Shown here: positions 1 to 5,164 of the stretch, in pieces
Layout of the letters: every line of letters starts with the position of its first letter
How positions within the stretch are numbered: position 1 is the first letter of the stretch
Origin: Limisphaerales bacterium
GTDB lineage: Bacteria > Verrucomicrobiota > Verrucomicrobiia > Limisphaerales > UBA11358
Length of the DNA stretch: 5,164 nt
Reading direction: 5' to 3'
Assembly (NCBI GenBank): GCA_003455565.1
Contig: DMQW01000019.1
Span: 1 to 5,164 of the forward strand
Program-made: the position numbers and the translations under genes
The notes under the pieces: model-generated
Databases searched by the model: none
Told to the model about the DNA's origin: nothing
The model's input: the letters and a program-made list of their open reading frames with translations, nothing else

Positions 1-100
1 TTTTGACCTTCAAACGCACTGGCGGGTTGATTTAATTTGCGCGTGGCCGGTTTTGACTCGACTTTGAAGGGTAAGAAATGATTTGCTGTTGCTTGTCTTT
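1..100. other. Upstream region of the CAP-protein gene
   Basis: No gene is supported here. The frame of the downstream CDS has a stop (TGA) at 65-67, so the coding region cannot extend further upstream than 68. A TTGACC at 3-8 and a TTTAAT at 31-36 resemble promoter hexamers but are 22 bases apart, so I do not call a promoter. The heptamer TTTTGAC occurs twice (1-7 and 51-57), which may be chance. Confidence 0.5.
66..71 (+). promoter_or_regulatory. Shine-Dalgarno-like GAAGGG with competing start codons
   Basis: GAAGGG lies 6 bases before ATG 78-80, which opens an 11-codon frame (78-113, MICCCLSLCRR, then TAA). It also lies 11 bases before TTG 83-85, which is in frame with the CAP-protein gene. 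ATG 101-103, the start that gives the best signal peptide, has only a T-rich stretch in front of it. The ribosome-binding site therefore either serves a TTG start at 83, serves the tiny overlapping frame, or is incidental. Confidence 0.35.
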
Positions 101-2182
101 ATGCAGAAGGTAAAAATCCTTCGTCTAGTTGCCCTTCTGGCAATGGCCGTTTGCGCGTCAAATTCATTGCGCGCCGATGAACCGACGCTCGGTGATGCGC
201 CGAAAGCGCCCACGGATGTTTCGGGATTGCCCGGCCGCAGGCCACGTCCCTTGAGCGTCACGGGCGGCTTCAACGTGGACACCAGTTCGCGCGAACAAGT
301 GCGTTCGTTTTACAACGCGGTTTATACTTCATCGGATGGCGTGCCCATTGGCACGACAGCAAATATTTCGAGTTGCACACCGGGAACGAATTCGCCCGCC
401 TTTCAGGAAGCCGTGCTGCGACGGATCAACTGGTTTCGCGCGCTGGCCGGGTTGCCGGCGGCGGTCACGTTTGATGCGAGTGAAAGCGCCAAAGACCAGC
501 AAGCGGCGGTGATCATGTCGTCGAATGGCAGACTGCAACACGTCGGAGATTGGTCAACGTGGACTTGCATCACTTCGGATGGAACCAATGCTGCGGCCAG
601 TTCAAATCTCGCGCTGGGCTACGACGGCCCCGACGCGATCACGGGTTACATCTGGGATTTCGGCGCGGGTAATTATGAAGCCGGCCATCGCCGCTGGATT
701 TTGTATCCGCAAACGCAGGTGATGGGCACCGGCGACGTGCCGCAACAAAACAGTTTTGACGCGGCGAATGCCACCTGGGTTTTCGACGCCAATCACGGCG
801 GACCGCGTCCGGCGACGCGCACGCCTTACGTCGCGTGGCCGCCGGCCGGCTATGTGCCTTATCAAGTCGTGTATCCGCAATGGTCGTTTGCCTTGTCAAA
901 TGCGGATTTCGGCTCGGCGACCGTCAGCATGAAAAGCAACGGCGTCAGCGTGGCGGTGACGCAGCAGACGTATGTGGGCGGATACCCCCTCGGTGGTTTT
1001 GGCGAAAACACTTTGGTCTGGTATCCAACAAATCTTGATCCAACGAGCGCGGGCACGGTGTTCCCATTTAATGGAACGGACACGGTTTATACCGTGACGG
1101 TGAGCAGCGTCATAACCAGTGCGGGCATGAAAAATTTCACCTACACCAATATCGTGTTCGATCCCGGAGTGCCGGGCACGGATTTTTCCCCGCCAATCAT
1201 CAGCGGGACAAACCGACCGTCGGTCAATGCGAACAACGCCTATACTTGCACGCCGGTGCCGAACCCAAACGTGACGGGTTACCAATGGCTGACGTCGCAA
1301 AACACCAACGGCAATCTTTTTGACGGCGCCGAAGGCGGGCTGGTGAACTTCACGGCCACGACCACACCCGGTTATTCTGTCATTACAAATGTCGTCGTCG
1401 CATCAGGAAGTTTTTCCTTTTATCTGGCGATGCCGTCGTCGGCGGATCAAATCCTGCAGTTGAACGAATTGCTATTACCGGCGACCAACACGACGGTCAC
1501 GTTCAAAAGCCGGCTCGGTTATGCCACCACCAATCAGATTGCAAAAGTGCAGGCGTCCGCCGATAACGGAACGACGTGGCGCGATCTTTACAGTCAGATT
1601 GGTTCAGGCGGATCGGGAGAAACTTCGTTCGCAACCCACTCGCTTTCCCTGTCCAATTACGCGGGCAGGCCGGTTTTGCTTCGTTTCAATTATCATTTCA
1701 GCAGCAGCGGCGATGGAAATACTTACCCGCAAATCCTCACCAGCCCGCCGGTTGGCTGGTTTCTCGACAACCTTGCGGTTACGAACACATCGCAACTGAT
1801 CAACCTGGTGACCAATGCCACCGCCTCGACTAATTTCACTTTCATACCAACGCAGGCGACCAACTACAACCTTCACGCGCGCGCGTTGATTTTCAACCAA
1901 TTTCCACTTGATTGGGGATCCATCAAACAGGTTGCAGCGATGGTTGGTCCGCCGGTCATCGCCCTGGCCGCACCCATTATCGCCGGCAGCCAGGTGCAAC
2001 TCAATTTCACCGTCTCGTCCGGCCCGGCTGCCACGTTCCATTTGCTGCAAGCGGATCGGCTTAGCGGGGCGTGGATCACCAATGCCAGCGCATTGCTGAC
2101 CACCAATGTTCCCGGCAGCTCGTATCGTTTTACGACCACGAATGGCCCGGCCACGCGGTTTTATCGCATTCAAACACCGTAA
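101..2182 (+). CDS. Secreted CAP (SCP/YkwD-like) domain protein with jelly-roll and C-terminal beta modules
   Basis: The product has 693 residues from ATG 101; a TTG start at 83 would add six residues (MLLLVF). Residues 1-25 form a signal peptide: basic start (K3, K5, R8), hydrophobic core at about 9-17, and likely cleavage after VCA (19) or LRA (25). There is no lipobox, because C18 follows Val. Residues about 98-212 look like the CAP/SCP superfamily: a helix with RRINWFRALAGLP (107-119), TFD (123-125), H147, and the strong YkwD-type motif GHRRWIL (195-201) followed by a P-x5-G-x-G-like strand. The usual G-E-N segment reads S-S-N (167-169), so one conserved acidic residue is absent. A beta-rich extension follows to about 360. 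Residues about 385-565 look like a MAM/immune-inhibitor-A-type jelly roll, with VGWFLDN (551-557) as its typical last strand. Residues about 618-693 are a C-terminal beta module ending FYRIQTP. CAP proteins are extracellular and some bind lipids or other ligands; the ligand and role here are unknown. The family assignment is from motif reading only. The gene ends 84 bases before a terminator. Confidence 0.93.
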   Translation: MQKVKILRLVALLAMAVCASNSLRADEPTLGDAPKAPTDVSGLPGRRPRPLSVTGGFNVDTSSREQVRSFYNAVYTSSDGVPIGTTANISSCTPGTNSPAFQEAVLRRINWFRALAGLPAAVTFDASESAKDQQAAVIMSSNGRLQHVGDWSTWTCITSDGTNAAASSNLALGYDGPDAITGYIWDFGAGNYEAGHRRWILYPQTQVMGTGDVPQQNSFDAANATWVFDANHGGPRPATRTPYVAWPPAGYVPYQVVYPQWSFALSNADFGSATVSMKSNGVSVAVTQQTYVGGYPLGGFGENTLVWYPTNLDPTSAGTVFPFNGTDTVYTVTVSSVITSAGMKNFTYTNIVFDPGVPGTDFSPPIISGTNRPSVNANNAYTCTPVPNPNVTGYQWLTSQNTNGNLFDGAEGGLVNFTATTTPGYSVITNVVVASGSFSFYLAMPSSADQILQLNELLLPATNTTVTFKSRLGYATTNQIAKVQASADNGTTWRDLYSQIGSGGSGETSFATHSLSLSNYAGRPVLLRFNYHFSSSGDGNTYPQILTSPPVGWFLDNLAVTNTSQLINLVTNATASTNFTFIPTQATNYNLHARALIFNQFPLDWGSIKQVAAMVGPPVIALAAPIIAGSQVQLNFTVSSGPAATFHLLQADRLSGAWITNASALLTTNVPGSSYRFTTTNGPATRFYRIQTP

Positions 2183-2266
2183 ACCACTTGCAAGAAATTG
2201 CCGGTTTAATCTAAAAAATGGGTTCTCGAAGAAGCAAACGAAGTCCTTCGGCGCATCAAAAGCAAA

Positions 2267-2292
2267 TCCGGTTTTTGACCGGACTTTTTTTT
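2267..2292 (+). terminator. Rho-independent terminator of the CAP-protein gene
   Basis: TCCGGT (2267-2272) pairs perfectly with ACCGGA (2278-2283) around a five-base TTTTG loop. One C and then eight T (2285-2292) follow. AAA at 2264-2266 can extend the stem by pairing with T residues past the bulged C. It lies 84 bases after the stop codon at 2180-2182, in the right orientation to end that transcript. It implies that the downstream gene has its own promoter. Confidence 0.82.
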
Positions 2293-2303
2293 GTTGTCAC
2301 CAT

Positions 2304-2393
2304 TCTGGTTACCTGTCTGGTGATTATATTGATTTTTTGGCTTATGAACCGATAACCGGCTGTCAATTTTTAGTTAATTCAAACCAGACCAAT
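2304..2393 (+). repeat. Set of short complementary segments in the gene 2 leader
   Basis: TCTGGTT (2304-2310) and GTCTGGT (2315-2321) share the hexamer TCTGGT as direct repeats. Each is fully complementary to part of AACCAGAC (2382-2389). The overlapping octamer AGACCAAT (2386-2393) is also a perfect complement of ATTGGTCT (2447-2454), which ends eight bases before the ATG at 2462. One segment therefore has three mutually exclusive partners. The segments are short and the region is AT-rich, so chance is a real possibility. Confidence 0.3.
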
Positions 2394-2417
2394 AAGAGCG
2401 CCATATTTATTTGTGAT

Positions 2418-2447
2418 TTGAAAGTTTGCTTTGATATAAGCTTTCAA
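2418..2447 (+). promoter_or_regulatory. Possible hairpin just upstream of the beta-helix gene start
   Basis: TTGAAAG (2418-2424) pairs perfectly with CTTTCAA (2441-2447). The stem can continue inward by four more pairs, including two G-U wobbles, to leave an eight-base loop (2429-2436). It ends 14 bases before ATG 2462 and is followed by a T-rich run (2454-2460). There is no Shine-Dalgarno sequence between it and the start. It could be an RNA structure affecting translation, an operator, or chance in AT-rich DNA. Confidence 0.35.
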
Positions 2448-2461
2448 TTGGTCTATTTTTT

Positions 2462-5164
2462 ATGCTCAACAAGGTGAAATTTTTATTCAATTCAAACGGT
2501 AAATGGTGGATGTCATTATTATGCGTCTGGCTTGGCGCGAGCTTGAGCCGGAGCGCGACCTTCACGGTGACCACGAGGGCGGACAGCGGGGCAGGCTCGC
2601 TGCGCCAGGCCATTCTGGATGCCGACACGAATCCGGAACCAAACAACATTATTTTTCAAATCAGCGGAACCCCGCCGTTCACCATCACGCCGCTGTTGGC
2701 GCTGCCGGCGGTGGGTAATCCGACGATCATTGACGGCACGACCCAGAATGGTTTCACGAGCGCGCCGGTGATCGAACTAAGCGGCGCTTCGGCGGGTGCG
2801 AACGTGATTGGATTGCAGTTGCTTTCCGGTTTCAGCACCGTGCGCGGGCTGGCGATCAACCGGTTTTCAGCGCAAGGCATCGTCTTGAACGGTCCGTCCA
2901 ATGTGATTCAAGGTAATTATATCGGGACGGATGTGACGGGAAAAATGGTGCGCGGCAACGCCAGTTATGGCATTGGGGTTAATAGTTCCGGGAATCTTAT
3001 CGGCGGAACCAATGCCGGCAATGGCAATGTGATTTCCGGCGGCAACGACACCGGCATTTATATTTACAACACGAGCGCAAATACGATCCAGGGAAATTTG
3101 ATCGGCGTCACGGCGGCGGGCACCAATGCGCTGGGCAACGTGAACAACGGTGTCGTGCTTGACAAAAGCAGCGGCAATTGGATTGGCGGCACAAATTCCG
3201 GCGCCCGAAACGTGGTTGCCGGCAACGGCCAGAGCGGCATTTATCTGAACGGCAGCGCCGCGACAGGCAATGTGATCCAAGGCAATTACATCGGAACGGA
3301 CAGTTCCGGCAGCCTCATGGTCAGCAATGCGGATGACGGCATCACGATCAACGGCGCGCCCGGCAACACGATTGGCGGTGCGACGGCAGGCGGCGGCAAC
3401 GTGATTTCGGGGAATGGATTTGCGGGGGTTTCGATAAATAGCGGGGGTGCTTCCAATAACCTTGTTTGGGGAAATCTCATCGGCACCGGCGCGGCGGGGA
3501 AAACGGCGTTGGGAAATAAAAATGCCGGCGTGGCGGTTTCGGCTGCCGCCGGAAATCAGCTTGGAGGCACGAATACCGCCGCCGGCAATGTGATTTCAGG
3601 AAACACGCAGGACGGAATTCTTCTGACGGATGGCGCGACGGGAAATCTGATTGAAGGAAATCTCATCGGACTTTCGGCGGCGGGCACAAACGCGATCCCT
3701 AACGGGTTCAATGGGATTGCGTTGAGTGGCGCGGGGTCGAACCTGATTGGCGGCGGCGCGGTTGGCGCGCGCAATGTGATTTCCGGCAACGCAAAAAATG
3801 GCGTGGACATTTTGGGGTTGAGCGACAGCGGGAATGTCGTTCTGGGAAATTACATCGGCCTGGACGTGACGGGGCACAAAACGGTCGCCAACACCCTGGC
3901 CGGGGTGCGGATTCAAGGCTGCTCGAATGTGGTCGGCGGCGTTACGACCGGCAGTGGCAATGTGATTTCCGGCAACGGCCAGCAGGGCGTGTGTCTGGTG
4001 GGAACGAACGGCAATGTCACCGGCAATATGATTCAAGGCAATTTGATCGGGCTGGATGTCACCGGGGCGAACAGTCTGGGTAATGGCGATGCCGGCGTGG
4101 GCATCATCAGCGCGGCGAACAATCAGGTTGGCGGGACGACTACCGGCACCCGGAATGTCCTTTCCGCAAACGGCGGTGAAGGGATTTTTTTGATTGACGC
4201 CGGCACAACAAACAACGTCGTCCAAGGTAATTACATTGGAACCGACGCGACGGGCATGACGGAACACGGGAATGTTTACGAAGGCATAACGGTTCAGGAT
4301 GCAATCACCACGCAGATTGGCGGCACGGCGCCCGGTGCGGGCAATCTCATTTCAGCCAACAACAATCGCGGCATCCTGCTGGCCAATGCTTCAGGGAATG
4401 TTCTTCAGGGCAATTTCATCGGCATCAAGGCCGATGGCAGCACTGCCTTGGGCAATCTTAATCACGGCGTTGATATTACCGCCGGTTCGTCGAACAACAT
4501 CGTTGGCGGCACGGCAGCGGGAGCCGGCAATGTGCTCGCTTTCGCCCAAATCTTTAACGGCAATGGCTATTGCGGCGTGCGGGTCCGCACTGGAGCCTTC
4601 AATAATTTAATCAGCGGCAATTCCATTTTCAGCAACGCCGCTTTGGGAATAGATTTGGATCCGACCAGCGGCGGCACCAGTGCCGGCACCAATGCGATTG
4701 TGGGTTGTGAAAGCGGGGTGGTGGCCGGTGCCGCCAACGCCGGCCAAAATTTTCCGGTGCTGGCGAACGCATACAGCGGCAGCGGGACGCGGATTCGCGG
4801 AACATTGGACAGCAGTCCGGGCAAAATGTATCTGCTGCAATTTTTTGCGAGTCCGGCGGGCGATTCTTCTGGATACGGCGAGGGACAGGTTTTTCTGGGA
4901 CAGACAAATTTAACATTGAAAGCCGCCATGTGTTCGTCGAATTTCACGGTGTTTCTCCCCGTCTCCGTGCCGGCAAATTGGGTTGTCACCGCCACCGCGA
5001 CCAGTCCAGCCAACAATACTTCCGAGTTTTCTGCCTGGGTTCCGGTGGTGTCGGTTCCCCTCCTTCAACTCGCTTTTTCAACGACAAACCAAAGCCAGAT
5101 TTCACTTTACTGGACCAATAACGGCGGGAGTTTTGGGCTGCAACAAACCTATAATTTGTCCCCA
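2462..5164 (+). CDS. Secreted right-handed parallel beta-helix repeat protein (3' end outside window)
   Basis: The frame is open from ATG 2462 to the last base: 901 codons, no stop, so the gene is truncated only by the window edge. An in-frame TGA at 2432-2434 limits the start. ATG 2510 (residue 17) is an alternative but would lose the basic n-region of the signal peptide. Residues 1-32 look like a signal peptide (K4, K6, K14; hydrophobic core about 17-28; cleavage near 26-32). FTVTTRADSGAGSLRQAI (34-51) is the N-terminal strand and 'CSLREA'-like motif that typically opens these helices. Residues about 140-735 hold ten tandem units with G-N-[YLF]-I-G and N-V-I-S-G-N turns, the pattern of PbH1/NosD-type beta-helices. 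Residues about 729-858 (GIDLD, QNFPVL 762-767, GYGEGQVFLG 804-813, TSEFS 853-857) are the beta-sandwich that usually follows. Residues about 868-901 begin a module resembling the C-terminus of the upstream protein, so I expect the stop roughly 35-45 codons beyond the window. No catalytic residues of a polysaccharide lyase or hydrolase can be assigned. A surface adhesin or glycan-binding role is inference. Confidence 0.93.
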   Translation, partial: MLNKVKFLFNSNGKWWMSLLCVWLGASLSRSATFTVTTRADSGAGSLRQAILDADTNPEPNNIIFQISGTPPFTITPLLALPAVGNPTIIDGTTQNGFTSAPVIELSGASAGANVIGLQLLSGFSTVRGLAINRFSAQGIVLNGPSNVIQGNYIGTDVTGKMVRGNASYGIGVNSSGNLIGGTNAGNGNVISGGNDTGIYIYNTSANTIQGNLIGVTAAGTNALGNVNNGVVLDKSSGNWIGGTNSGARNVVAGNGQSGIYLNGSAATGNVIQGNYIGTDSSGSLMVSNADDGITINGAPGNTIGGATAGGGNVISGNGFAGVSINSGGASNNLVWGNLIGTGAAGKTALGNKNAGVAVSAAAGNQLGGTNTAAGNVISGNTQDGILLTDGATGNLIEGNLIGLSAAGTNAIPNGFNGIALSGAGSNLIGGGAVGARNVISGNAKNGVDILGLSDSGNVVLGNYIGLDVTGHKTVANTLAGVRIQGCSNVVGGVTTGSGNVISGNGQQGVCLVGTNGNVTGNMIQGNLIGLDVTGANSLGNGDAGVGIISAANNQVGGTTTGTRNVLSANGGEGIFLIDAGTTNNVVQGNYIGTDATGMTEHGNVYEGITVQDAITTQIGGTAPGAGNLISANNNRGILLANASGNVLQGNFIGIKADGSTALGNLNHGVDITAGSSNNIVGGTAAGAGNVLAFAQIFNGNGYCGVRVRTGAFNNLISGNSIFSNAALGIDLDPTSGGTSAGTNAIVGCESGVVAGAANAGQNFPVLANAYSGSGTRIRGTLDSSPGKMYLLQFFASPAGDSSGYGEGQVFLGQTNLTLKAAMCSSNFTVFLPVSVPANWVVTATATSPANNTSEFSAWVPVVSVPLLQLAFSTTNQSQISLYWTNNGGSFGLQQTYNLSP
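2885..4670 (+). repeat. Ten in-frame tandem units of about 186 bp encoding beta-helix rungs
   Basis: The anchor motif G-N-[YLFS]-I-[GF] begins at 2912, 3092, 3281, 3470, 3656, 3845, 4037, 4226, 4409 and 4616. The spacings are 60, 63, 63, 62, 63, 64, 63, 61 and 69 residues. Each unit runs roughly: N-x-I-x-G-N-x-I-G-x-D, then L-G-N, G-V-x-I, N-x-I-G-G-T, N-V-I-S-G-N, G-I-x-L. That corresponds to about three rungs of 20-22 residues. The last unit departs (GNSIF instead of GNxIG) and leads into the capping domain. All spacings are whole codons and the DNA has diverged between units, so this is a protein-level repeat. Confidence 0.9.

Larger units (their letters stand above)
2183..2461. other. Noncoding spacer between the two secreted-protein genes
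   Basis: This 279-base spacer is visibly richer in A and T than the flanking genes and contains no convincing gene. Its first part is a 3' untranslated stretch with a short palindrome CTTGCAAG (2187-2194), leading to the intrinsic terminator at 2267-2292. The remainder, 2293-2461, is an AT-rich leader/promoter region for the beta-helix gene with several mutually complementary segments. A weak sigma70-like pair, TTGTGA (2411-2416) and TATAAG (2435-2440) with an 18-base gap, is possible but would give a very short leader, so it is not called. Confidence 0.6.

Noticed and set aside
3..36. Promoter for the CAP gene using TTGACC (3-8) and TTTAAT (31-36).
   Set aside because: The 22-base gap is too long for a sigma70-type promoter and no better partner hexamer is present; the true promoter may lie before the window.
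114..160. Lipoprotein signal in the CAP protein because of C18 after the hydrophobic stretch.
   Set aside because: The residue before the Cys is Val and a Met sits three positions before it, which does not fit the lipobox consensus; an ordinary signal peptidase I site is more likely.
1604..2173. Minus-strand open frame of 189 codons inside the CAP-protein gene.
   Set aside because: It is Arg/Gly-rich low-complexity translation, fully covered by a well-supported plus-strand domain, with no signal or motif of its own.
2411..2440. Promoter for the beta-helix gene using TTGTGA and TATAAG.
   Set aside because: The 18-base gap is acceptable, but the -35 match is weak, it overlaps the proposed hairpin and it would leave a leader of only about 15 bases. 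It is recorded but not called.
2106..2477. Plus-strand open frame of 123 codons bridging the two genes.
   Set aside because: It starts inside the CAP gene in another frame, runs through the terminator and AT-rich spacer, and its translation resembles no protein family I know.
3596..4267. Minus-strand open frame of 223 codons inside the beta-helix gene, with its own recurring A-G-N-H-I-A pattern.
   Set aside because: It is the reverse complement of the N-V-I-S-G-N repeat codons. Its repetitiveness is inherited from the plus-strand gene, and it has no independent start signal or recognisable domain.
2885..4670. Regular repeats considered as a CRISPR array or tandem noncoding repeats.
   Set aside because: Unit length of about 186 bases, divergent DNA, whole-codon spacing and an uninterrupted frame show a protein repeat; there are no conserved short repeats with unique spacers.

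Overview
The window looks like chromosomal DNA from a soil or aquatic member of the Verrucomicrobiota (Pedosphaera/Limisphaerales-like). This is inference from style, not from a marker gene. Both genes encode large, secreted, Asn/Thr/Ser/Gly-rich mosaic proteins. Both carry the C-terminal beta-sandwich module of the type '...F-x-L-Q-x-x-x-x-L-S...(W)...FYRI' that I associate with this phylum. Planctomycetota or an uncultivated relative cannot be excluded. No tRNA, rRNA, mobile element, CRISPR array or housekeeping gene is visible.

Layout: (i) 1-100 is a short upstream region with a Shine-Dalgarno-like GAAGGG and ambiguous start signals. (ii) 101-2182 (+) is a complete secreted CAP/SCP-superfamily protein followed by a MAM/jelly-roll-like beta domain and the C-terminal module. 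(iii) 2183-2461 is a noncoding spacer with a clear Rho-independent terminator at 2267-2292, then an AT-rich stretch with several complementary segments leading to the next gene. (iv) 2462-5164 (+) is a second secreted protein, open to the window end (901 codons, no stop). It has a GSLRQAI ('CSLREA'-like) N-terminal segment, ten tandem units of about 62 residues forming a right-handed parallel beta-helix, the beta-sandwich that commonly caps such helices, and the beginning of a C-terminal module like that of gene 1. Gene 2 has no in-window stop codon.

The two genes are co-directional, but the terminator between them argues for separate transcripts. Both products should act outside the cytoplasm (periplasm, cell surface or medium). 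The beta-helix protein is plausibly an adhesin or polysaccharide-binding/processing surface protein. The CAP protein is plausibly an extracellular binding protein of unknown ligand. I see no convincing multi-gene system; the points most worth checking are the shared C-terminal module, the altered CAP cavity residues and the structured leader of gene 2.
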